Assembly: GCA_945898725.1 (NCBI GenBank)
Contig: CAMDIK010000002.1
Location: 1-64,000 of the forward strand
Length of the DNA stretch: 64,000 nucleotides
Direction: 5' to 3'
DNA from: Rickettsia typhi
GTDB taxonomy: Bacteria > Pseudomonadota > Alphaproteobacteria > Rickettsiales > Deianiraeaceae
A program made the translations under genes and the position numbers. Below, piece after piece: positions 8,377 to 17,729 of the stretch (positions are counted from its first letter, which is position 1; every line of letters begins with the position of its first letter). The notes beneath the pieces were generated by a model that saw nothing but the letters and a program-made list of their open reading frames with translations, was not told where the DNA came from and did no database searches.

Positions 8377-10533
8377 TTATTCCTTTTTAATGCCAAGCTT
8401 TTCGCACTCTTCGCCAGAAAGCTTTGCACGCAGTTCACCTTCTGTGAAAATTTTCAAATCGCGCAGCTGCTTTGCAAATGGCGCGGAAGGCGCGTGCATC
8501 ATCAAATCTTCGCCCGATCCATTCAGTGGAAACGCAATAACTTCGCGGATATTTTCGCTATCCGTCAAGAGCATTATCATGCGATCAATACCCGGCGCTA
8601 TGCCACCGTGTGGCGGAACGCCATATTTAAATGCGCTCACCATACCGCCGAATTTGTCATCCACAACCGAGCGGTCGTACCCGCAAATTTGAAATGCTTT
8701 ATACATTATTTCCAGTTTGTGATTGCGAATTGCCCCGCTTGAAAGCTCAATTCCGTTGCAAACTATGTCGTATTGGTTGGCTTCGATTTTGGTTAGGTCT
8801 AGCGGTTTTTTGCCATTCAAGGCTATATTATATAACGCATTGGCAATTTTTTTTGCCAAATCTTCACTGCCTGCAATAGCCCAACAATAAGGAACATCCC
8901 CCTTCCATTCGAAATTTTTATCAACACTTGTGGAAACTTTTTTACATACGATATCATAGGCACTTTCCCCAAAAAGATTGAAAAATATAAACCAAGGAAT
9001 GTCCTTCACCTCCCATTCTCCATTTGCATTTTGCAAAATTTCCACAAAAGTCTTTGGATCAGCCAAATACAAATCCTCCAACGTACACTTCGGCATTGAA
9101 AATGGATTGTGCGAAAAGTCGATTTTTTTCTCATCCTCGTTCCATTCAAAATACGGGAAATCAACAATCCAGCAGAATTTATACTCATCATTCTTGATTA
9201 AATTCAGCTTTTGCCCCACTTTTGTGCGAACAAGCCCGGCAATTTTATTTGCAAAAACCTCTTTCCCGCAGGCGAAAAAAACTGCATCACCATCGCGGAA
9301 ATTCCCTGCTTTTTTCACGGTTTCGACTAAATTTGTGAAGGCATTTTCGTCAATTTCATCGGAGTCTTTTGATATTTTATAGGCATTGCGAATTGGGCAA
9401 GGCTTCACCGACCCGCCCTCAAAAATCATATAAGCAATTCCAAATTGAGCCCCATTTTTCTTGGAAAAATCTTGCATTTCAGTCTTGAAAAATTCAGTGG
9501 ACTGCCCGTGATTTGGCACCGGAATTGCGCGCACAACCTCGCCTTTTGCAACCGCATCAGCGAAAACTTTGAATTTCGAATTTGAAAAAATGCTACTTGC
9601 GTCAAAATTCTCAATCGGGTTGCGTAAATCCGGCTTATCAGAGCCATATTTCAGCATTGAATCTTTATATTTTATGCGCGGGAATGGGAAATTTGTAACT
9701 TTTTTTTCACCCCCAAATGTCAGGAAAATTTCATACATTAACTTCTCAATTGGCGCAAAAACATCATCCTGTTCAACAAAAGACATCTCAATATCCAGTT
9801 GATAAAACTCACCCGGTGCGCGATCCGCCCGTGCATCTTCATCGCGAAAACACGGCGCAATCTGGAAATATCTATCAAAACCTGAAATCATCAAAAGCTG
9901 CTTAAATTGCTGCGGAGCTTGCGGAAGGGCGTAAAACTTGCCGGGATTTAGCCTAGATGGCACCAAAAAATCTCTTGCACCCTCCGGCGAAGAGGCTGTT
10001 AAAATTGGCGTTTGAAATTCCAAAAACCCCATATCATGCATTTTTTCGCGAATAAATTTAATAACTTTTGAGCGAAGCAAGATGGAATTGTGCAGCTTTT
10101 CACGCCTTAAATCAAGAAATCTGTAGGAAAGTCTAGTTTCCTCACCCACATTATCTTCGCTATTTATCTGAAATGGCAAAACTTCAGACCTGCTTTCAAG
10201 CTCCAGCGCGTCAAGTAATATTTCAATTTCGCCGGTGGAATTTTTTAAATTCACAGCCCCGGCCGCGCGCTGCACAACAACGCCCGTCACTTGAACAACG
10301 GATTCAAATGGAATTTTCGCAAAATCAAAAGAGCGAATTTTGCATTGCTGGTCGTCAACTACCAGTTGCGTAATTCCGTAATGGTCGCGCAGATCTATAA
10401 ATAAAACCCCGCCATGATCGCGTTTATTATGCACCCAGCCAGTTAATTTCACTGAATTTCCAACGTTATTTCTATTTAATTCCCCGCAGGTATGAGTTCT
10501 GTATTTCGACACTAGAAGCTGATTTTTTGCCAT
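8377..10533 (-). CDS. aspS: aspartyl-tRNA synthetase with an extra internal segment
   Basis: Class II bacterial AspRS, charging tRNA-Asp (and probably tRNA-Asn in a non-discriminating form, as is common where GatCAB is used; inferred). The N-terminal OB-fold anticodon-binding domain covers about 1-110. Motif 2 ([19 protein letters not shown]) is at about 229-247, the bacterial GAD insertion at about 295-425, and motif 3 ([12 protein letters not shown]) at about 640-651. It is 718 residues, against about 590-610 for the family. The excess is about 85 residues between SHNPFSMP (474-481) and QYDIVCNG (587-594), where relatives have a linker of about 20. The extra segment contains AYDIVCKK, which resembles the downstream QYDIVCNG. 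The reading frame is intact and all catalytic motifs remain, so the enzyme should be active. It is the first gene downstream of a divergent promoter region at 10534-10656. Confidence 0.97.
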   Translation of the reverse strand: MAKNQLLVSKYRTHTCGELNRNNVGNSVKLTGWVHNKRDHGGVLFIDLRDHYGITQLVVDDQQCKIRSFDFAKIPFESVVQVTGVVVQRAAGAVNLKNSTGEIEILLDALELESRSEVLPFQINSEDNVGEETRLSYRFLDLRREKLHNSILLRSKVIKFIREKMHDMGFLEFQTPILTASSPEGARDFLVPSRLNPGKFYALPQAPQQFKQLLMISGFDRYFQIAPCFRDEDARADRAPGEFYQLDIEMSFVEQDDVFAPIEKLMYEIFLTFGGEKKVTNFPFPRIKYKDSMLKYGSDKPDLRNPIENFDASSIFSNSKFKVFADAVAKGEVVRAIPVPNHGQSTEFFKTEMQDFSKKNGAQFGIAYMIFEGGSVKPCPIRNAYKISKDSDEIDENAFTNLVETVKKAGNFRDGDAVFFACGKEVFANKIAGLVRTKVGQKLNLIKNDEYKFCWIVDFPYFEWNEDEKKIDFSHNPFSMPKCTLEDLYLADPKTFVEILQNANGEWEVKDIPWFIFFNLFGESAYDIVCKKVSTSVDKNFEWKGDVPYCWAIAGSEDLAKKIANALYNIALNGKKPLDLTKIEANQYDIVCNGIELSSGAIRNHKLEIMYKAFQICGYDRSVVDDKFGGMVSAFKYGVPPHGGIAPGIDRMIMLLTDSENIREVIAFPLNGSGEDLMMHAPSAPFAKQLRDLKIFTEGELRAKLSGEECEKLGIKKE

Positions 10534-10605
10534 ATTAACAAATTGTATGATATTAAATTTGCTACATATTTTTTAAAATTCAAGCTTAAAAAGCACAACC
10601 CGAGC

Positions 10606-10634
10606 TTGACAAATAATAATTTTATATCTATATA
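10606..10634 (+). promoter_or_regulatory. near-consensus sigma-70 promoter
   Basis: TTGACA (10606-10611), a 17-base spacer and TATATA (10629-10634). Transcription would begin near 10641, 16 bases before the ATG of the 53-residue gene at 10657. The strength of this promoter is the main reason for accepting that small gene. Confidence 0.7.
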
Positions 10635-10656
10635 TAGCGCGTTGTATTATTTTTTT

Positions 10657-10818
10657 ATGAAAAAAATCCTGGGAAGCTGCTCCCTAACTAGCGCAAATTG
10701 CATTATTTTCAAGGCATTTGTTATAATTATGTTGTTTACAATTATTTTCAAACTCAATAAAATTGACAGTTCAATCTCCACAAATCAAACAGAGCAAAAA
10801 GCAGAAAATTCTAAGTAA
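10657..10818 (+). CDS. small single-span membrane protein
   Basis: A 53-residue protein: a basic start (MKK), a Cys-containing stretch, a hydrophobic span (AFVIIMLFTIIF, about 19-31) and a polar Gln/Glu/Lys tail. The open frame continues upstream of the predicted transcription start, so 10657 is chosen. Its 3' end abuts the convergent gene ending at 10820. No family is recognised. It could be a small inner-membrane regulator or assembly factor, but nothing shows this. Confidence 0.5.
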   Translation: MKKILGSCSLTSANCIIFKAFVIIMLFTIIFKLNKIDSSISTNQTEQKAENSK

Positions 10819-10819
10819 T

Positions 10820-11746
10820 TTAGACGATTTTCTTTCTGGTTTCAATAACATTTTTACACAAATCTGTAATTTTGTTCAACATTGATTCAAATTCTGATCT
10901 TTGCACCGCAATGCTATTCATTTTTGACTCAATTTCTCTTGCTTTTTTCTGTAAATCCAGGCTAAATTCCTTGTTTTTTGCAAGCATTTCATCCAAAACT
11001 TTAGATTTTTTTTCTACGTCAATCTCGCGCTCAATCACCATTTGCTCTCTTTTTCGCAACATTTCCAGGTCAATTCCATTAATTTTCGAGTGCATTGCAT
11101 TCACAATATTCTTCAATTTTTCACAAACCAAGTGCGCCACATTTCCCAGAACATCCGACGTCCTTTCCACAGCAAATTCGCGTACATCCTTGAACTCTTC
11201 CAAAATTTGACTCACAGTTTGCTTTGGAAATTCATTGATAAAAAAATCACTATAAACATAGGAATTAGACTTACCAAGCGTGCTAATTTCTTTTGCAAAC
11301 TTTCCCAAGGTGCAGGCTAAATCCTCTAAAAATACCGCCTTAAAGTAATCAGATTCCTCAAGAGAAAGCTCACCCGCCTCACTTGTGATTTTCAAACCGC
11401 CAAACACCGCACTTTTGCACTCCAACATAATCTGCTGCATGTAACCGCTATACTCTCCAAGATGTGAATTATCATAAATATAACTCAATGAAGCAAGGCG
11501 AATTGCGCGTTTTATATCATCTTTTTTTAAGTCTTCAGCGCCCGAAGCATGAGAGGTTATAATTCCAGCAAATTGCTTTCTATCCGCGTGTGAAAAGCTT
11601 TCAAGTAAGCACTTACCATTTATATCAACCAAATCCGCTACAGCATTATACAGCGACTCAATCTCGGAAAAACCAACTCCGAAAGATCCCGTCAATTCTG
11701 CGGCGATATAGTAAATTTTTACATCATTTAGTGATTTTATTAACAT
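10820..11746 (-). CDS. hypothetical protein with C-terminal coiled coil
   Basis: This encodes 308 residues with no signal peptide or membrane span, so it is probably cytoplasmic or a secretion substrate. The first 210 residues are mixed alpha-helical. From about 215 to 300 a Lys/Glu/Met-rich region (REQMVIEREIDVEKKSK) has strong coiled-coil character. I recognise no family. It lies alone between tRNA-Gln (upstream, same strand, 40 bases away) and the convergent 53-residue gene, and may be transcribed through the tRNA gene. Confidence 0.65.
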   Translation of the reverse strand: MLIKSLNDVKIYYIAAELTGSFGVGFSEIESLYNAVADLVDINGKCLLESFSHADRKQFAGIITSHASGAEDLKKDDIKRAIRLASLSYIYDNSHLGEYSGYMQQIMLECKSAVFGGLKITSEAGELSLEESDYFKAVFLEDLACTLGKFAKEISTLGKSNSYVYSDFFINEFPKQTVSQILEEFKDVREFAVERTSDVLGNVAHLVCEKLKNIVNAMHSKINGIDLEMLRKREQMVIEREIDVEKKSKVLDEMLAKNKEFSLDLQKKAREIESKMNSIAVQRSEFESMLNKITDLCKNVIETRKKIV

Positions 11747-11786
11747 AGCAAACCTATTAAAAAATAATTACAAAATAGGTTGAAAA

Positions 11787-11861
11787 TGGCTGGGGCGGAA
11801 GGATTCGAACCTACGAATGGCGGTATCAAAAACCGCTGCCTTACCACTTGGCGACGCCCCA
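11787..11861 (-). tRNA. tRNA-Gln (TTG anticodon), CCA encoded
   Basis: Read on the minus strand, the cloverleaf begins TGGGGCG at 11861 and closes with CGCCCCA, then discriminator G and an encoded CCA (11789-11787). The D-arm contains AAGTGGTAAGGC; the anticodon stem GCGGT/ACCGC holds the loop TTTTGAT with anticodon TTG; the T-arm is GGTTCGAATCC. Gln-type identity fits the weak U1-A72 pair. It is 75 bases long with CCA. Confidence 0.96.
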
Positions 11862-11936
11862 TTTCCATATACAAAATTGTATATAATAACTTTTACCAAG
11901 CCAAGTTTTTTATTTGCAAGTATTTTTTTAAAATTT

Positions 11937-12644
11937 TTATTTTTTTATAAACTTATTACACACGATGTATACCTCTGAAGAGGTACTTCTTGATGCTTCG
12001 GGCTTGAAAATCTTTACACCTTGAAAAGACTTTTTAATACTTAAATGCAGTTCGGAGGTTAGCGCTGCGTGAAATATTTTCATTACTAAATGCCCATTAT
12101 TTGCAAGATTTTTCCAAGCAAAATCCACAATAGACTCCATAATTCCCTGCATAATCAGCATATCAGTCACGCGTTCTCCGCTAATATTTGGCGCAATATC
12201 ACTCACAATTAAATGTATTTTTTCCTGGTAAAAAAAATCGATAATTTCAGACTGTATGGCAGGATCTGTAAAATCTCCCACAACTTGAATGTTGTTATCA
12301 CCCTGCAATTCCTCTTCAAGTGGCAGTAAATCTACCATAACCAACCTTGCATTTGGCACTTTTTTTAATATTACTTGAGACCAGGAACCCGGCGCACAGC
12401 CCAAGTCAACAATATTCACATCGCCATGCCCTTTTAACCTTGGAAGAATATCAAATTCTTCTATGATTTCTATTAATTTATAAGCAGCTCTGGAGAGATA
12501 TCCGTCAATTTTAGCTTGGGCAACAAATCTGTCATTTAAGTGCCTTTTTAACCAATCTTTTGAGGAAGGTTTTAAATTTTTATTCGACACTATTGTAACG
12601 TTTTTACCCCGAATTGCTTGAATATTTACATTTTTTTTGGCCAT
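11937..12644 (-). CDS. rlmE: 23S rRNA 2'-O-methyltransferase RlmE
   Basis: A 235-residue RlmE/FtsJ (RrmJ) enzyme that methylates the 2'-OH of U2552 in the 23S rRNA A-loop using S-adenosylmethionine, late in 50S assembly. Visible features are the substrate-binding start SRAAYKL with the catalytic Lys, the SAM-binding motif VDLGCAPGSWSQ, the catalytic Asp in SDIAPNISG, and LVMKIF with the third tetrad member. The frame stays open a further 105 codons upstream, but that would overlap tsaE on the other strand. ATG 12644 gives the family length and is preferred. It is divergent from tsaE with 82 bases between. Confidence 0.95.
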   Translation of the reverse strand: MAKKNVNIQAIRGKNVTIVSNKNLKPSSKDWLKRHLNDRFVAQAKIDGYLSRAAYKLIEIIEEFDILPRLKGHGDVNIVDLGCAPGSWSQVILKKVPNARLVMVDLLPLEEELQGDNNIQVVGDFTDPAIQSEIIDFFYQEKIHLIVSDIAPNISGERVTDMLIMQGIMESIVDFAWKNLANNGHLVMKIFHAALTSELHLSIKKSFQGVKIFKPEASRSTSSEVYIVCNKFIKK

Positions 12645-12726
12645 GTCAATCTTCGCCTCGGAAATAATATCCTTGACACTACGCTTCCCCCTTGTTTCAC
12701 CTTTATAAGTATAAATTTTAGACACT

Positions 12727-13182
12727 ATGCAATTTAATTTCAAACTTAGGATAGCATCAGAAATGGAAATGTCAAGTTTTGCGAAAGAAATATCAAAAAC
12801 GCTTGATTTTACTGAAATAATTCTGCTAAAAGGCGAACTTGGCGCCGGAAAAACCTTCATTTCAAAACAAATAATTGCGAATTTACACCAAATATCGCCA
12901 AATGACATAGAAAGCCCAACATTTACAATATTAAATGAGTATAAAAATGTCAATTCCATGATTCATCATTACGATTTGTATCGCATAAAAAATATTACAG
13001 AGCTGGGTGAAATTGGATTGTTTGAAAGCCTGGGAAAGCACTTACACATTATAGAATGGCCCCAAATTATTGAAGAATATCTCGCTGGCTACAAAACCAT
13101 CGCAATTAAAATATTTCATACAGAAAGCGAAGTTAACGCGCGAAATATAGAAATAACCAGTAATTTTGCGTTAAATATCTAA
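12727..13182 (+). CDS. tsaE: tRNA t6A37 biosynthesis ATPase TsaE
   Basis: A 151-residue P-loop ATPase that works with TsaB, TsaC and TsaD to make N6-threonylcarbamoyladenosine at tRNA position 37. The Walker A motif GELGAGKT is at about 38-45; SPTFTILNEY and HHYDLYRI, both family signatures, follow; the WPQIIEEYL block near the C-terminus matches the usual WPE...LP. Its partner TsaD is encoded less than 1 kb away at 14040-15134. The stop overlaps the convergent membrane-protein gene by four bases. Confidence 0.95.
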   Translation: MQFNFKLRIASEMEMSSFAKEISKTLDFTEIILLKGELGAGKTFISKQIIANLHQISPNDIESPTFTILNEYKNVNSMIHHYDLYRIKNITELGEIGLFESLGKHLHIIEWPQIIEEYLAGYKTIAIKIFHTESEVNARNIEITSNFALNI

Positions 13183-13949
13183 CTCTCCGAACCATTTCTT
13201 CCCTTGGCTTTAGAGTGAACGCTAATTATTGCCAACATATCGTCAATAACGTCCTCAAAAATAATATTATTTATTGAATTACTCAAGGAATCTCGGCTCA
13301 TTACAGACATTATGCTTGTAATTAGTTTTTTTGGCGACTCTTGCGCGCAATTTCCCTGGCTGTCCCCAGGATATAAAACTTTTCGCGTAAAAATTGAATC
13401 TAAAATCATTTCTGTTACAATGCATATCACAAATAAACAGCTAAATGTAACAGATATAACCCAATAGCTCGCATTTGCAAAGGCAATATTAATTAAGCTT
13501 TCAATGCCAAAATAAAAAGATACTATTCCAAAATTAAAGATGCTTGACATCACAAATTGCCAAAAACCCTCCTTACTTAACAGGTCTTTACACGCCAGAG
13601 CATCGCGCACTATATCCAAAATCTCCCGTTCCTGCGCCCTATTTATCACTCTTTGCTCGCGAAGAAGCGCTTTAATTTCCAGGCGAACTCTCTTTTGGCG
13701 AATTTTTGGCACGGCAAATGCAGAAAGCACCAAAATCACAGAAGATACAATAAAAAACATTCCAAATCCGAAGTAATTTATACCACAATCATTGAGAAAT
13801 TTACATTGCAAATATCGTTCCAGCGGTATAAGTATGGATATTGACCACATTCCGAAAATAATTTGCTCATAAAATCTAACTATTATTCTATCAAAAATAA
13901 TAGCTGTTTTATTGAAAAACAAAAACTTGATAAAGCTAAATCTTGCCAT
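13179..13949 (-). CDS. hypothetical membrane protein
   Basis: This encodes 256 residues. Hydrophobic segments lie at about 25-45, 60-80, 130-150 and 160-185 (YWVISVTFSCLFVICIVTEM), with a charged helical stretch rich in Arg and Glu at about 82-125 between pairs. The C-terminal 60 residues are soluble. No family is recognised; the arrangement suggests a four-span inner-membrane protein. It lies between tsaE (convergent, four-base overlap) and tsaD (same strand, upstream). Confidence 0.65.
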   Translation of the reverse strand: MARFSFIKFLFFNKTAIIFDRIIVRFYEQIIFGMWSISILIPLERYLQCKFLNDCGINYFGFGMFFIVSSVILVLSAFAVPKIRQKRVRLEIKALLREQRVINRAQEREILDIVRDALACKDLLSKEGFWQFVMSSIFNFGIVSFYFGIESLINIAFANASYWVISVTFSCLFVICIVTEMILDSIFTRKVLYPGDSQGNCAQESPKKLITSIMSVMSRDSLSNSINNIIFEDVIDDMLAIISVHSKAKGRNGSES

Positions 13950-14039
13950 TTATAAGTCAATCACAACAAAAACCGCACATACAAGTTAAACCAGATGTTA
14001 TCTCCAGCTATTAAAACATAAATAAATTGCAAGCTTTTT

Positions 14040-15134
14040 TTATCTTTTTTGAAAATTTACATCAGAAAGTAACATTCTACTGGCCGGGGATAAGGAAAAA
14101 TCGGAAAATTCCCCGTAAATTAGGCGTTTTACCCCAGCAAATGCCACCATGGTTGCGTTATCTGTTGCGTATTTTATATCCGGATAATGCAAAATTACCC
14201 CAAACTTATCACAAACTTCGGCAATTTTGGCAATAATTTGCTTATTTGCAGCCACGCCACCACAAAGCACAAAATTTTCCACCCTCTTCCCATTTTTTTC
14301 CAGTAATTTCAAGGCTAGAGCGGTCTTGTGCGCAAGATTTTCCGATATAACATCCTGAACATTTTTACAAACATCTGCAATAAAGCCGGAATCTTGCATG
14401 AAATTCGTATTTTTTTCCAAAAACTTCATCACACTGGTTTTAAAACCTGAAAACGAGAAATTTAAGTCTGAACCACCCATTGGCTTTCCAATTTCCATTG
14501 AATTAGCGCCATTTTTCGCCCATCTTTCAATTTCAGGCCCGCCGGGATAATCAAATCCCAGCATTTTTCCAATTTTATCAAAAGCCTCGCCCACGGAATC
14601 ATCTAAAGTTTTCCCCAAAATTTCATAAGAACCAAAGCCCTGCGCTAAAATAAATTGACAATGCCCGCCGGAAACCAAAAGTGTTAAATTAGGGTAGCTT
14701 ACGTGCTCTTTTTTGCCGATATTCACACTTTCCAAGTGCCCCTCTAAATGATGCACGGAAATCAATTTTTTCCCGTACATCTGGGCTATTCCCTTGGAAA
14801 TCATAACGCCTGTCAGCAAGCCGCCGATCAATCCCGGCGCGAAAGTTGAACACACACCTTCAATGCGCGAAATGTCAACAAAATTGCGCAATTCTGATAA
14901 AATAATTTGCAAATATTCAAGATGCGAACGGGAAGCAAGCTCCGGAACCACACCGCCAAAATGCTTATGCAGGTCAATTTGCGAGATTTTTTTCTCAAAA
15001 ATTATCTCAAAATCCCTGGAAACAACGGAAATACAGCTGTCGTCACAAGATGATTCAATTGCAAGTAATAAATCAGATTTTGCTATACACGGAACAAATT
15101 TGCTAAATAAAAATAGTAAAAAAACAAAATTCAA
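14040..15134 (-). CDS. tsaD: tRNA t6A37 threonylcarbamoyltransferase TsaD
   Basis: The ASKHA-fold catalytic subunit of the t6A complex, transferring the threonylcarbamoyl group to A37 of ANN-decoding tRNAs. Clear signatures: AIESSCDD near the N-terminus, the metal-binding HHLEGH, LLVSGGHCQF, the KTLDDSVGEAFDKIGKMLG block, CGGVAANK and DNATMVAFAG. The start is a problem. The only in-frame canonical start is TTG 15134, which adds a hydrophobic stretch (FVFLLFLFSKFVP) before the normal beginning at IESSCDD, and no ATG, GTG or TTG occurs nearer. The region 15100-15145 also looks promoter-like, so the true start may be non-canonical. It is divergent from rlmB. Confidence 0.95.
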   Translation of the reverse strand: MNFVFLLFLFSKFVPCIAKSDLLLAIESSCDDSCISVVSRDFEIIFEKKISQIDLHKHFGGVVPELASRSHLEYLQIILSELRNFVDISRIEGVCSTFAPGLIGGLLTGVMISKGIAQMYGKKLISVHHLEGHLESVNIGKKEHVSYPNLTLLVSGGHCQFILAQGFGSYEILGKTLDDSVGEAFDKIGKMLGFDYPGGPEIERWAKNGANSMEIGKPMGGSDLNFSFSGFKTSVMKFLEKNTNFMQDSGFIADVCKNVQDVISENLAHKTALALKLLEKNGKRVENFVLCGGVAANKQIIAKIAEVCDKFGVILHYPDIKYATDNATMVAFAGVKRLIYGEFSDFSLSPASRMLLSDVNFQKR

Positions 15135-15193
15135 GTCAATTTTTATTTACTTTTATAAGTTTTGAGTTATTAATCACTAGTTTTGTTGCAAAA

Positions 15194-15973
15194 ATGAACA
15201 AAAAAGATAAAAAACAGGCGAAGTTTGCGGCGAAAAAAAACTTCCACGTTGTATACGGAAAGCACGCAGTTGAGGCAATTCTGGCAAATTCCAAGCGAAT
15301 TGTGTATAATTTATTTCTATCCCATGAGCTGAAAAATCAGGTAAATTTGCATGATCACCAGGGAATTAATATTGAATATTGCGACAAGGAAAGGCTTACA
15401 AAACTCTGTAAAGACGGCGAAAAACACCAGGGCTACATTGCATATGTTGGAGATTTGCTGCAAGATTTATCTCTTGAAGACTATATATTAAATTTTCAAA
15501 AACAAAATAACGTAAAAATTATAATATTAGATCAAATTAACGACCCCCACAACCTGGGCGCAATTCTTCGTTCGGCAATGTGCTTTTCGGTGGATCTTGT
15601 AATCATCACAAAATACAATATGCCGCCAATAAATTCCAGCGTTATAAGGTCTTCCGCGGGAATGAGCGAATATATAGATATACTAACAGTTGTAAATCTA
15701 AGCGACACAATTTCCGCATTAAAAGCTGCAAATATATACGTTATAGGTATGGATCTTGACGGGGAAAATAAAAATATTGCAAATATCATGGAAGATAAAA
15801 GCAAAATTGCCGTTGTTATGGGTAGTGAGGGCTTTGGAATTCGCCCATCGGTTAGTAAATCTTGCGATATAATTGCAAGAATTGGCATGAATCCCGGCGC
15901 AGAAAGCTTAAATGTTTCAAATGCAGCGGCTATAGCTATGTATGAAATGTTTAAAAATACCCATCAAGATTGA
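15194..15973 (+). CDS. rlmB: 23S rRNA guanosine-2'-O-methyltransferase RlmB
   Basis: A 259-residue SPOUT methyltransferase of the TrmH/RlmB group, methylating G2251 in the 23S rRNA P-loop. The N-terminal substrate-binding domain begins at YGKHAVEAIL. The C-terminal catalytic domain shows the three SPOUT motifs: DQINDPHNLGAILRSA, VMGSEGFGIRP and IGMNPGAESLNVSNAAAIAMYE, forming the knotted SAM site. A Lys-rich tail precedes the first domain. It is divergent from tsaD and followed by atpD after 78 bases. Confidence 0.95.
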   Translation: MNKKDKKQAKFAAKKNFHVVYGKHAVEAILANSKRIVYNLFLSHELKNQVNLHDHQGINIEYCDKERLTKLCKDGEKHQGYIAYVGDLLQDLSLEDYILNFQKQNNVKIIILDQINDPHNLGAILRSAMCFSVDLVIITKYNMPPINSSVIRSSAGMSEYIDILTVVNLSDTISALKAANIYVIGMDLDGENKNIANIMEDKSKIAVVMGSEGFGIRPSVSKSCDIIARIGMNPGAESLNVSNAAAIAMYEMFKNTHQD

Positions 15974-16045
15974 GGAAATGAATGAAATTCAATTTCCGCT
16001 TGACTTTTGAATTTTCTAAATTAATCAAGGCTTACGTATTAATAA

Positions 16046-17446
<1,401 letters not shown>

Positions 17447-17451
17447 TTTGC

Positions 17452-17479
17452 TTGTATATATCAAATATTGTGCTAGTAT
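17452..17479 (+). promoter_or_regulatory. probable promoter with extended -10
   Basis: TTGTAT (17452-17457), 16 bases, then TAGTAT (17474-17479) preceded by TGC, an extended -10 element. Transcription would start near 17486, about 15 bases before the ATG at 17501. It follows the atpD stop directly. Confidence 0.5.
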
Positions 17480-17500
17480 AAAGCAGTATTTGGTTATTTT

Positions 17501-17692
17501 ATGGACAATGTTAAGCAAAGAAACCCGCAATTACGCAGGTTAAGCGTGGATACAACGCATAATAATATGCGCAAAAGACCCGAAGAATCTGAGGTAAAAG
17601 AAACCACAAACAACGCGGAAGGTCAACCAAGAGGCGATTTTATTAAAGAGGAAGAGCTCGGAAAAAAGCGCCAACGTTCCCCGGAAAGATAA
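17501..17692 (+). CDS. small, highly charged hypothetical protein
   Basis: A 63-residue, entirely hydrophilic protein rich in Arg, Lys, Glu, Asn and Pro, with no hydrophobic core and probably intrinsically disordered. The ends are basic (QRNPQLRRL at the start, KKRQRSPER at the end) with an acidic centre. I recognise no family. Its own promoter-like sequence upstream supports expression. It could be a nucleic-acid-binding or secreted peptide, but there is no direct sign of either. It ends 37 bases before the convergent ftsK stop. Confidence 0.5.
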   Translation: MDNVKQRNPQLRRLSVDTTHNNMRKRPEESEVKETTNNAEGQPRGDFIKEEELGKKRQRSPER

Positions 17693-17729
17693 AAGCTGGT
17701 GTTTTTAGCTGCGCAAAAAATTCAAAATC

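Noticed and set aside
8900..9080. Rickettsial palindromic element as the source of the AspRS insertion
   Set aside because: Those elements are about 100-150 bases with clear palindromes; I see no matching inverted repeat at the borders, and the insert is longer.
12645..12959. Extending rlmE upstream by 105 codons
   Set aside because: It would lie antisense inside tsaE, and the extension has no similarity to the RlmE family.
15985..16014. Inverted repeat AAATTCAA/TTGAATTT after rlmB as a terminator
   Set aside because: The stem is eight A/T-rich pairs with a 14-base loop and no clean T run, too weak to call.
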